Of a stretch of DNA of 64,000 nucleotides, positions 43,338-51,473 are shown piece after piece. The notes beneath the pieces were generated by a model that did no database searches, was not told the origin of the DNA, and saw only the letters and a program-made list of their open reading frames with translations. This DNA comes from Balneola sp. MJW-20 (lineage in GTDB: Bacteria > Bacteroidota > Rhodothermia > Balneolales > Balneolaceae): assembly GCF_040811775.1 (NCBI RefSeq), contig NZ_JBFNXW010000001.1, forward strand, positions 1,860,001 through 1,924,000. The letters are read 5' to 3'. How positions within the stretch are numbered: position 1 is the first letter of the stretch; each line of letters starts with the position of its first letter. Both the position numbers and the translations under genes were made by a program.

Positions 43338-45617
43338 CTAGAAATCAAGTCGGGTAGATACAAAGAAATTCCTGCCGGCATTCACAAAGTAACCGGGTTC
43401 ATTTCCGACCGGTGCGCCGCTGCTGTAATAGATCTCATCAGCTATGTTGTTGACTTCCAGTCGTACTGAAACCGGACCCGTCTGATAGCTGACTACCCCA
43501 TCCAGCACAAAGAATGATGGTAGTATAAATGCCGGATCGTTTGTCAGCTCCAAATATGATTCTCCCACATATTTTATTCCGGTACCAATGCTGATCTGAT
43601 CGGTAAGGTTGTATGTTGCTTTACCGTTTATGATCCATTCCGGACTCAGGATCGGTGTCTTATTGCTAAATGTCTGACCATCTCCCGTTGTAAAAGATTT
43701 GATCTCGCTCTGCATATAAGTCAGGTTACCCTGCAGAGAAAGTTTGCGAACCGGAAGGTAGGTCCACTCAACCTCTATACCGGTTCGATAACTATCGGGG
43801 ATATTTCTTCTGCGCTGTACTCCGAAAGCCAATACTTCTCCGATGGGTGCGATCTCATCCTGAAAATCCATATAAAACAGATTGGTGTTCAGGGCCAGGT
43901 TCTGATAACTAAGTTTGACACCCGCCTCATAATCATTCACATATTCGGGATCAAAATTATCCTGAAGAGCCTGAGCATAGTTTGCTGCTCCCAGACTGAA
44001 TCCCCCAAGAATATCGATGCGGGTTGGCTCTCTACCCATACGACCCGCTGAGGCATAAGCCGAGGCATTGTCGCTAAGGGCATAGGTGATTCCTATCCTT
44101 GGATTTATGAATGTCCATGACCGGATGATGTCTTCTTCTGGAGCTATCCCAATAAAATCAAAGTCCGGTTGAATTGAGAGTTCTGCTCTTCGTATCTGAA
44201 CATCAGCAAAGAGTTTAAAAGGCTGAAGATCCCATTCGGCTTTACCGAACCAGCTGATCTCATTTTTGTCGGAGGTTTCCCGGTAATATGGATCTTCAAA
44301 TCCCGGGCTGATCGATTCTTCATTGACCCGCTCAAAAATATAACCGTGGATGCCGGTACTGAGATCCAGATCACCGGTCTCATAAAATGCATTGAACATC
44401 AACCCGTAATGATCATTGTAGAGGGGATAGTTGATCTGCGCCAGATCTCCGCCCACATCAGAATAGGTAAAGAAAAAGTCTCCTCCGGCTCCTCCGTAAT
44501 ACAGCGAAGCTGTGGTCGATAAAGATTCACTGAAGATGTGGGTATGCTGTAGCTGCACTAGTCGCTGACTGAAATCATCCTGATCATTTTCATTCAGGTA
44601 ATTGGTTCTCGGGTCAGATTCCAGGTCACTTTGAGCCACGGCTGCATAACCCAACCCGTTCCTGGAACCTGCATCAAATGCCGTGATCCTGACCAGATCT
44701 TTTTCACCGAAATATCCACCGGAAAAGAAAAATGACTGAGCATCAGTAAAGGTATTATAGCGGTAACCGTCCGACATGATTCGGCTGTAACTTCCGTAAA
44801 ATGACCATTTGTTATTGATCATACCCGATGACAGACTGGTATTCAGCCGATAACTGTTAAATGAACCGGCTCCAAGTTCAATGCTCCCGCCTTGCTCTCT
44901 GTTCTCAAGGTTCACTGATTCAAAATTGACTGAACCGGCATAAGATGCCAGCCCGTTACTGCTGGTCCCGACTCCGCGCTGCACCTGTACAGACTCGAAA
45001 CTATTACCAATATCCGTGAAGTTGGAAAAGAACACTCCCTGATCGATCATATCATTCAGCGGCACCCCGTTAAGTGTGATGTTTATGCGCTCCTGTCCAA
45101 TTCCTCTGAGTCGCATACTGCCATAGTTAGCCAGCCGGGTTCCGGATTCGGAAAAAGAAAAGATCGCGGGGGTCAGCTGGTCCAGAAAGAACACCGGTTG
45201 CTCACCGTTATATACTTCTTTCAGCTCCCGACGTTGTACCGTGCTTTCAGCAACAGGGTCATTCTTATCTGCTCTCACTCCCTGAATGATCAATTCTTCC
45301 AGACTTACCGAAGGTATCAGATATATGATCAAATCATCCTTAATCTGGATCTCCCGGGTCTCATATCCGACAAAACTGACCGTAATAAGCGTTTTTCCTT
45401 CCGGTACCACCAGACTGAACCTGCCCTCCTCATTGGTATATGTACCGACACTAGTTCCGGCAATAAATACATTCGCTCCTGCCAGGGGTCTGCGTGACCC
45501 GGAATCATAAACCGTACCGGTGACCCTCTGTGAAAATGCATTTTGTGAGAAAAGGAGCCCGAAAAAAAGGACAAAAACAGCGACGAAAAAAGATCGCTTG
45601 TTGAATAGAAATGACAT
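43338..45617 (-). CDS. TonB-dependent receptor, probable thiamin (or precursor) transporter
   Basis: The 759-residue outer-membrane receptor has a signal peptide (1-29, ending AFSQ), a CarboxypepD_reg-like domain at 30-112 (VTGTVYDSGSRRPLAGANVFI), and a plug domain (about 115-235, with MRLRGIGQERINITLNGVPLND). A 22-strand barrel ends in STRLDF, an outer-membrane insertion signal. A TPP riboswitch lies directly upstream on the same strand. TPP-controlled TonB receptors of Bacteroidota are predicted thiamin importers (Omr1 type), so uptake of thiamin or a precursor is the best inference. No pnuT-like gene is adjacent. Confidence 0.9.
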   Translation of the reverse strand: MSFLFNKRSFFVAVFVLFFGLLFSQNAFSQRVTGTVYDSGSRRPLAGANVFIAGTSVGTYTNEEGRFSLVVPEGKTLITVSFVGYETREIQIKDDLIIYLIPSVSLEELIIQGVRADKNDPVAESTVQRRELKEVYNGEQPVFFLDQLTPAIFSFSESGTRLANYGSMRLRGIGQERINITLNGVPLNDMIDQGVFFSNFTDIGNSFESVQVQRGVGTSSNGLASYAGSVNFESVNLENREQGGSIELGAGSFNSYRLNTSLSSGMINNKWSFYGSYSRIMSDGYRYNTFTDAQSFFFSGGYFGEKDLVRITAFDAGSRNGLGYAAVAQSDLESDPRTNYLNENDQDDFSQRLVQLQHTHIFSESLSTTASLYYGGAGGDFFFTYSDVGGDLAQINYPLYNDHYGLMFNAFYETGDLDLSTGIHGYIFERVNEESISPGFEDPYYRETSDKNEISWFGKAEWDLQPFKLFADVQIRRAELSIQPDFDFIGIAPEEDIIRSWTFINPRIGITYALSDNASAYASAGRMGREPTRIDILGGFSLGAANYAQALQDNFDPEYVNDYEAGVKLSYQNLALNTNLFYMDFQDEIAPIGEVLAFGVQRRRNIPDSYRTGIEVEWTYLPVRKLSLQGNLTYMQSEIKSFTTGDGQTFSNKTPILSPEWIINGKATYNLTDQISIGTGIKYVGESYLELTNDPAFILPSFFVLDGVVSYQTGPVSVRLEVNNIADEIYYSSGAPVGNEPGYFVNAGRNFFVSTRLDF

Positions 45618-45623
45618 TAAAAA

Positions 45624-45657
45624 TCCTCCATTTAAATAACTAGTGATTAATGGAGGA
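45624..45657 (-). promoter_or_regulatory. Shine-Dalgarno-masking hairpin of the TonB receptor mRNA
   Basis: On the minus strand TCCTCCATT pairs perfectly with AATGGAGGA across a 16-nt loop. The second arm contains GGAGG, spaced about 7 nt from the ATG at 45617, so the stem hides the ribosome binding site. It lies between the TPP aptamer and the start codon, as expected for a translational expression platform. No strong T-run follows. Confidence 0.6.
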
Positions 45658-45683
45658 GGTTAACTTGCGTAAAATTTGCGGAT

Positions 45684-45760
45684 AGGTTTCCCTACGCCGG
45701 TATTATCCGGTTCAGGTATCAGGGTATGATCTCAGCCCGCGGTGCAAGCACCCCCAACCT
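45684..45760 (-). promoter_or_regulatory. TPP (THI-box) riboswitch
   Basis: On the minus strand the stretch reads AGGTT-GGGGGTGC, then GGGCTGAGATCATACCC, TACCTGAACCGGATAATACC and GGCGTAGGGAAACCT. These are the conserved TPP-riboswitch segments: GGGGTGC, CTGAGA, ACCTGAACCGGATAAT and the GGGA closing strand. P1 is AGGTT/AACCT. It controls the TonB receptor gene and should lower its expression when thiamin pyrophosphate is plentiful. Confidence 0.95.
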
Positions 45761-45767
45761 TTGACCG

Positions 45768-45799
45768 TAAAGGTAAGAAGCATATTTTCGAATTCCCAA
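45768..45799 (-). promoter_or_regulatory. Candidate promoter of the riboswitch transcript
   Basis: On the minus strand TTG (45799-45797) and TACCTTTA (45775-45768) are spaced 21 nt apart, matching TTTG/TAnnTTTG. The start would fall near 45762, immediately before riboswitch helix P1, which supports both calls. Confidence 0.5.
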
Positions 45800-45912
45800 C
45801 CAGCGGGCATGAATCAAGCAGTATAAATTATGATCAGCTTCTAACACAACTCCACATTTATAATTTATAATCTATAATTTGTCTATCTGACCTAAACGAT
45901 ATTGAATACCCC

Positions 45913-47184
45913 ATGAAATTCAGACTTTTTATTGTAAGCATCCTTCTTATAAGCGTTGCCGCCTGTAGCGGCTCAAAAGAAAGTGAAATCACCACTTCAT
46001 CCGATATCCGTGCTGAAGATCTCCAGGAGCATATTGGATTTCTGGCAAGCGATAGTCTGAATGGGCGTGAAGCCGGATCTGCTGATGAAGCCATAGCTGC
46101 CAATTATATAGCAGACCTTTTCAGAGATTACGGACTGGAACCGGCCGGAGATGATGAGACCTACTTCCAGGAATTTACCATCAATACCAGCTTATTGAAT
46201 AATCCACACGCTACTAATGCCGATAGTGGCGAGAAAAGGATCTCCCGCAATGTCATGGGACTACTTCAGGGAACCGGTGAAAGCGAAGAATACATTATTA
46301 TTGGTGCCCATTATGATCATCTGGGTTATGGAGAATTCGGCTCTCTATACCGGGGACCAGGTCCACGCATTCATAACGGTGCGGATGATAATGCTTCGGG
46401 AACCGCCGGTGTGCTGGAACTGGCAGAATATTTCTCTGAGAACCGCCCTGCTATGGATATCCTTTTTCAGGCTTATTCCGGAGAAGAGATGGGGCTGCTG
46501 GGGTCTGCATATTATGCCGAGAACCCCACGCTGGACAATGATAAGGCTCTTGCCATGATCAATATGGATATGATCGGACGAATGACCGAGAACCGGCTTA
46601 TGATATTCGGGATCGGCACTTCTGAGGACTGGGAAGATATCGTTCTTACAGCCAACCGTGACTCGCTTGATCTTGACCTGGTTCAGGACGGTACCGGTTC
46701 CAGTGACCACACCAGCTTTTATTATCAGGACATTCCGGTGCTTCACTACTTTACCGACACTCATACCGATTATCACCGCCCTTCCGATGATGCTGAATAT
46801 ATTAACTATGAAGGAGAGGCACTGGCCCTGTCGCATCTTAGCAGGGTAGTTGAGTACCTGAGCACTATAACAGGAGAACAACTGGCCTTTGTGGAGGCGC
46901 CGGGAGAACAGCGACAATCAATGAGCCTGGATGGCCCCACCCTGGGAGTCCTTCCCGATTATGGCTATGAAGGAGCAGGTATGAGGATCACCGGGGTTAC
47001 CGATGGAAGAGCTGCTGCTAATGCCGGATTGCAGGGTGGAGACATCATCATCGGAATTGCCGGAAAAGAACTTGCTGATATCTATGCTTACATGGGGGCT
47101 TTAAATGATCTCGAAAAGGGACAGCTAACCACCATCACCATCCTTCGTGACGGTGAAGAAATGACCTTTGACCTTCAACTCTGA
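45913..47184 (+). CDS. M28-family zinc peptidase lipoprotein with PDZ domain
   Basis: The 423-residue lipoprotein (lipobox SVAAC, Cys19) has an M28 aminopeptidase domain. The dizinc ligands are visible in GAHYDHLG (about 130-137), NGADDNASGTAGVLE (bridging Asp), YSGEEMGLLGS (catalytic Glu pair), INMDMIGR and HTDYHRPSDD. A PA-like or PDZ-type C-terminal domain (about 335-420) contains MRITGVTDGRAAANAGLQGGD split at AAN, typical of PDZ carboxylate loops. It likely trims peptides in the periplasm. The TPR lipoprotein gene follows after 5 nt. Confidence 0.9.
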   Translation: MKFRLFIVSILLISVAACSGSKESEITTSSDIRAEDLQEHIGFLASDSLNGREAGSADEAIAANYIADLFRDYGLEPAGDDETYFQEFTINTSLLNNPHATNADSGEKRISRNVMGLLQGTGESEEYIIIGAHYDHLGYGEFGSLYRGPGPRIHNGADDNASGTAGVLELAEYFSENRPAMDILFQAYSGEEMGLLGSAYYAENPTLDNDKALAMINMDMIGRMTENRLMIFGIGTSEDWEDIVLTANRDSLDLDLVQDGTGSSDHTSFYYQDIPVLHYFTDTHTDYHRPSDDAEYINYEGEALALSHLSRVVEYLSTITGEQLAFVEAPGEQRQSMSLDGPTLGVLPDYGYEGAGMRITGVTDGRAAANAGLQGGDIIIGIAGKELADIYAYMGALNDLEKGQLTTITILRDGEEMTFDLQL

Positions 47185-47189
47185 TCATC

Positions 47190-48125
47190 ATGAACACAAT
47201 TAGACTCGTAGTTTTTGGAATAATACTTCTGACTTTCAATGCCTGTACAGAAGGTAGCCAACAGACAGATCCGACAGATACCTCCTGGCAAGCCGTATCT
47301 TTATTGGGCGATACTCTTTATACTCCGGAAAGCAGTCTGAATGAGACTTTATCCGTTCGCCTGGATTCTCTTATAAACAGTGCTGAAAATAATAATGATC
47401 CTGCAACTGCATTGGTCTGGAAAGCCCGCCGTCTGGGTTACCAGGGAGATTATCGCAGTGCAATTGATCTCCTGAGTGACGGGATTGAGCTGTACCCTGA
47501 AGAGGCGAGATTATACCGACACCGGGGACACCGGTATATATCGGTACGCGAATTCAACCTCGCAATCGCCGATCTGGAAAAAGCAGCTGGACTTGTTGAA
47601 GGGACTGAAGATATTGTGGAGCCGGATGGTTTGCCAAATGCTCAGAATATTCCGCTAAGCACACTTCAGACGAATATCTGGTATCACCTGGGCTTAGCCT
47701 ATTTCCTCAACGGAAATTATGCAGATGCTGAATCTTCCTATCAGAATGGACTGGATCTGGTTCAGAATGATGACATGAAGGTAGCCTTTCTATACTGGCA
47801 ATATATCACGTTCAGAAAACATGGAAATGACCTTAAAGCAGGTCAGGTACTGGGACAGGTACATACAGATCTGAATATCATCGAGAACCGGAGCTACTAT
47901 GACTTGCTTAGGGTTTTTAAGGGAGAATTTGATGAGGAGTCACTTCTGGATGCTTCCGAGACCGCCCTCGATAATGCAACGGTTGGATATGGTCTGGGTT
48001 TCTGGCATGACATTAATGGCAGACAAAGCAGGGCAAATGAGATCTGGAGCCGGATTTATAACTCCGGCCCCTGGGCTGCTTTTGGATATATCGCCAGTGA
48101 ATCTGAACTGGCCCGGGCGAAATAG
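47190..48125 (+). CDS. TPR-containing lipoprotein
   Basis: The 311-residue protein has a lipoprotein signal (ILLTFNAC, Cys19). TPR-like helix pairs follow: VWKARRLGYQGDYRSAIDLL, YRHRGHRYISVREFNLAIAD and WYHLGLAYFLNGNYADAESS. It begins 5 nt after the M28 peptidase stop codon and is surely co-transcribed. It may serve as an outer-membrane scaffold for that peptidase or for its substrates. No specific partner can be named. Confidence 0.8.
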   Translation: MNTIRLVVFGIILLTFNACTEGSQQTDPTDTSWQAVSLLGDTLYTPESSLNETLSVRLDSLINSAENNNDPATALVWKARRLGYQGDYRSAIDLLSDGIELYPEEARLYRHRGHRYISVREFNLAIADLEKAAGLVEGTEDIVEPDGLPNAQNIPLSTLQTNIWYHLGLAYFLNGNYADAESSYQNGLDLVQNDDMKVAFLYWQYITFRKHGNDLKAGQVLGQVHTDLNIIENRSYYDLLRVFKGEFDEESLLDASETALDNATVGYGLGFWHDINGRQSRANEIWSRIYNSGPWAAFGYIASESELARAK

Positions 48126-48203
48126 ATCAGCCTTTCTCTTTGCCGGATTCATTTTTACTGCCGATAAACAGATCGACCAAAAGTGAAAAGAATCCCGGAT
48201 ATC

Positions 48204-50720
48204 TTAATTAGATACCATAAATACTGCATTACCGACTAATAATTTACCATTATGCCAGAAGCCGCGATACAGCGGATTATCGATCATATATACCACCTGA
48301 CCTCTTCCAATGGGTTCAACCCCTACAGAAAGAGAATTGTTAAGCTGTTCCTTTGCTCTATTTCCGACAAAGCCACTTCTGATACCGTCGTCCAAAGCTA
48401 CTCCTACATTCCAACCGTTTTCCAGGAAGGCATAGCCCGTGGAACTCATTTTCAGTGAAAAATAGGTTTCATCGTAACCGAATGCCATTGGGTGTGTAGT
48501 ATCCAGCCTAAGTTTAAAGACCGAGCCCGGATTAGAATACTGTGCATTATTATTTTCTGCTTCTCCAAAGATCTTCAACAGATCATTAGGATCACTTTCT
48601 TCATCAGGAACCTCTTTCTGTTTCAGGCTGAAACCCTCTTTGCCACTTAAAAATGAATTGGCTCCACCTAATGCGATCAGGGTCCCTCCACTGCGTATCC
48701 ACGAACGTAATTCTGCCAGACCTTCGTCTTCGAGCACATTATTATATCTGCCACCCGGCATAATCAGCACATCATAATCTGTCCACTGGATACTCCCCAT
48801 TCGCTCCAAATTGATCAACGTTACCTGGTAACCGATCTGCTGGTCAAAGAAGTGCCAGGCATGCCCCACATCCCCGGAGGAAGTACCCTCACCGGACAGC
48901 ATTGCTACTCTTGGTTTGTCTATATAGGAAACATTTCCTGAACCGAAATCACTACCTGACTGTACCAGTCCGGTAGATACAGGAGTAACTACTCTTCCCA
49001 GATCATCTGCATGATCTTTTACTTTTTGATCGAAATCCAGGCCCATGTGCTCATTCCCGTTTCTGGTAATGATCAGAGTGCCTGCATTATAAGAGTTTCC
49101 TTCCATCGTGAAAGGCTTCTCTGCATACCGGACTTTTATATTATCATTCAAAAGGCGGGTCAGATACCGAAGGTCCTCAAGAGATCCCCACTTTGCAAGG
49201 TACGCATAAGGTTTTTCAATATAGGGAGTAACCTCTGATTCAACCTGCATCTGAAAAGCACGGGTGTCTACTTCTGATGTAAGTGCGGAGCCGCTAAGTC
49301 CGAGAGCATAGTGCATTTCCCAGGCAGTAAGATCATAGGTTACGGAATCCGCAAGCTCCGGCTTGGGCTCAAAGAGTACTCTGACCAAAGTGGATTTAGG
49401 CTGTCTTGCCGGAATAACGAGATCACCTTCTTCAATACTTTGGCGGCCGGTAGTTCCCGTTATAAAATCGTATCCGTTTGCATTTGAATTACGTGTGGCC
49501 ATTCCGTAGCTGATACGCTGGTCTGCCAGGTACCTCAGCAGCTGCCCGATCTTATCCGGATTGTTGGTCTTCTTTACAACATAAGCTTTGTACTGACCTG
49601 CGGGATCATTTTGTGCCTGATCAAAATATTTCTCAAACTCATCAAGAACACGTCCTGCATTTCTGGCCGTGATCTCTACGGTAGATAGTCCGGTTATCGT
49701 ATGATGTGTTAGCCGGTCCAGCAGGCTTAAAGTATCCCCTTCGGCGGTCTGTATTCCAAGTCCCACCTGCCCGGCCTGCTCATAGGTCATTCCGATCGCC
49801 CCGTTGAAAGTAGGCCAGGTGTCGCCGTAGCTTGGATAAAAAAGGTCAAACACTTCACCGGTAAAATATAACCACCCCTCCTCATCAAAATAATTTGTGT
49901 GGTTTTTGCCGATCATTCCCTGAAATTCTCTCTGCCAGTCTGTAATCGCTTTATGGAAAGGCTCCGCTGCGGGCGCAAAATAATACGGGCTGTTATATCC
50001 CTGTTCATGATAATCAACGTGGACCTGGGGCATCCACTTATTATATAATTTAATGCGATGCTGTGATTCCACCTGTGTCTGCCATGCCCAGTCACGGTTC
50101 AGATCAAAGTAATAGTGATTTGTTCTTCCGTTAGGCCAGGGTTCATCATGCTCCCGGGCATCAGGTCTGGCGTTGAACTGATCGCCTGTAACCGACTTAT
50201 TCCAGTATACGTAGCGGTCTCTTCCATCAGGATTGATCATAGGGTCCATGATCACGATCACATCATTCAGCCAGCTACTTTTTTCGGTCAACAGTTTGTA
50301 GATCATATTCATCGCAGCCTCACTGGATGAAGTCTCATTTCCGTGCACATTATAACTCAACCACACGATCGGCTTACGGATGGAAGTTATTTCTCCCGAT
50401 TCCAGTCCGGTAAGCCGGAGATTATTTAACCGGATCTCCTCCAGGTTCCGATGATTTTCAGATGAGGTCACAATGGCGTAGGTGAGCTCTCTGCCCTCAT
50501 AGGTTTCCCCGTACGACTGGTACGTGACCAAATCAGACTGATCAGCAACATGCTGAAAATACTGCATCACCTTATAATGCGGAGTCCATTCAGAACCCAG
50601 TTCATATCCAAGAAAATCAGCCGGTGCCTGCTGTGCATTGACTGCAAGCCCCGAAAAAATAAATAGTACCGCTAAAGTAAATCTTTTAATCATTGCCCTG
50701 ATCAGTTTTATGGTTTTCAT
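48204..50720 (-). CDS. Exported M14-family zinc carboxypeptidase
   Basis: The 838-residue protein has a signal peptide and a peptidase M14 catalytic domain. The zinc motif NVHGNETSSSEA is near residues 120-130, the downstream His is in VDYHEQGYNSPYY near 233, and DPMINPDGRDRY supplies a substrate-contact Arg region. The large C-terminal half contains a class I glutamine-amidotransferase-like fold (YDVLIMPGGRYN), seen in related Bacteroidota M14 proteins. A second ATG at 50693 (MIKRFTLAVLFIFSGLAVNAQ) gives a cleaner signal peptide and may be the real start. Confidence 0.88.
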   Translation of the reverse strand: MKTIKLIRAMIKRFTLAVLFIFSGLAVNAQQAPADFLGYELGSEWTPHYKVMQYFQHVADQSDLVTYQSYGETYEGRELTYAIVTSSENHRNLEEIRLNNLRLTGLESGEITSIRKPIVWLSYNVHGNETSSSEAAMNMIYKLLTEKSSWLNDVIVIMDPMINPDGRDRYVYWNKSVTGDQFNARPDAREHDEPWPNGRTNHYYFDLNRDWAWQTQVESQHRIKLYNKWMPQVHVDYHEQGYNSPYYFAPAAEPFHKAITDWQREFQGMIGKNHTNYFDEEGWLYFTGEVFDLFYPSYGDTWPTFNGAIGMTYEQAGQVGLGIQTAEGDTLSLLDRLTHHTITGLSTVEITARNAGRVLDEFEKYFDQAQNDPAGQYKAYVVKKTNNPDKIGQLLRYLADQRISYGMATRNSNANGYDFITGTTGRQSIEEGDLVIPARQPKSTLVRVLFEPKPELADSVTYDLTAWEMHYALGLSGSALTSEVDTRAFQMQVESEVTPYIEKPYAYLAKWGSLEDLRYLTRLLNDNIKVRYAEKPFTMEGNSYNAGTLIITRNGNEHMGLDFDQKVKDHADDLGRVVTPVSTGLVQSGSDFGSGNVSYIDKPRVAMLSGEGTSSGDVGHAWHFFDQQIGYQVTLINLERMGSIQWTDYDVLIMPGGRYNNVLEDEGLAELRSWIRSGGTLIALGGANSFLSGKEGFSLKQKEVPDEESDPNDLLKIFGEAENNNAQYSNPGSVFKLRLDTTHPMAFGYDETYFSLKMSSTGYAFLENGWNVGVALDDGIRSGFVGNRAKEQLNNSLSVGVEPIGRGQVVYMIDNPLYRGFWHNGKLLVGNAVFMVSN

Positions 50721-50803
50721 CTATGCATAATCTAATTTACCAGAGCTAAATAGTAGCTAATCCCATAAGCAGGAACAAATCAGGATTTTCAGACCAGCCA
50801 ACC

Positions 50804-51298
50804 TTATGATCCGAACTCGATTCTCTCCAGATACAGATCCTGCAAAACTGCCCGATGCATTTCCAGAAAATATTCTCTGCTGCCGTACAGCTTAAGTACG
50901 TCCGATACGCTGATCATACTTTTTCGGTTGTATAAGATATCCGTGAAAGAAGTATAAGGATAGGTCTGAAAGTTAGTACTGATTCCATGCTCAACAGGAA
51001 GGCGGTGAACATATGCAATGAGTAGACGCAGATATTTCAGGTTGATGATCACATCTGCTTTTTTCCAGCTTCCGGACCAATCGGGCAGATGACTCTGTGA
51101 GACTTCACTTCCTTTACGCCTCAGAATGATATGGCTGTTATCCTTCATAAGACAAAAAGCCATCACGGTATATTTTCTTTTATTAAGTGTTGACAGCTCA
51201 TGCATAAGCTGATAGTAAGCAAATTTGTCCTGTTCAGATTTTGAACCTCTGATGTCTCTACCAAAATAATGAATGTATTCTGAACCCCTCTTGCCCAT
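50804..51298 (-). CDS. REP-associated tyrosine transposase-like protein, degenerate HUH motif
   Basis: The 164-residue protein resembles the Y1 (IS200-like) domain of REP-associated tyrosine transposases. Matching stretches are FGRDIRGSKSEQDKF after the N-terminal strand, VMAFCLMKDNSHIILRR, and YVHRLPVEHGISTNFQTYPYTSF (compare YIHxNPVxHG...YPWSS). The catalytic HUH pair, normally MxNHxHLL, is KDNSHIIL here: one His is replaced by Asn, so nuclease activity is doubtful. A candidate catalytic Tyr remains in LLIAYVHR. It may be domesticated or decaying. No REP palindromes were recognised nearby. Confidence 0.65.
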   Translation of the reverse strand: MGKRGSEYIHYFGRDIRGSKSEQDKFAYYQLMHELSTLNKRKYTVMAFCLMKDNSHIILRRKGSEVSQSHLPDWSGSWKKADVIINLKYLRLLIAYVHRLPVEHGISTNFQTYPYTSFTDILYNRKSMISVSDVLKLYGSREYFLEMHRAVLQDLYLERIEFGS

Positions 51299-51473
51299 AG
51301 ACTAAGTAAGTTCATACCTGCTATCGAATCCAAGGATGATTACTATCTTATTTTTCTGCAATTAGTCAGGTGCAAGTCAGAGGGAATTCGGAACGATAAA
51401 TTACCGGTCATACTTTGATTCCAATACAGACACTCGTTAACATATCAGGGAACAAACCTTTTCAGATTCATCC

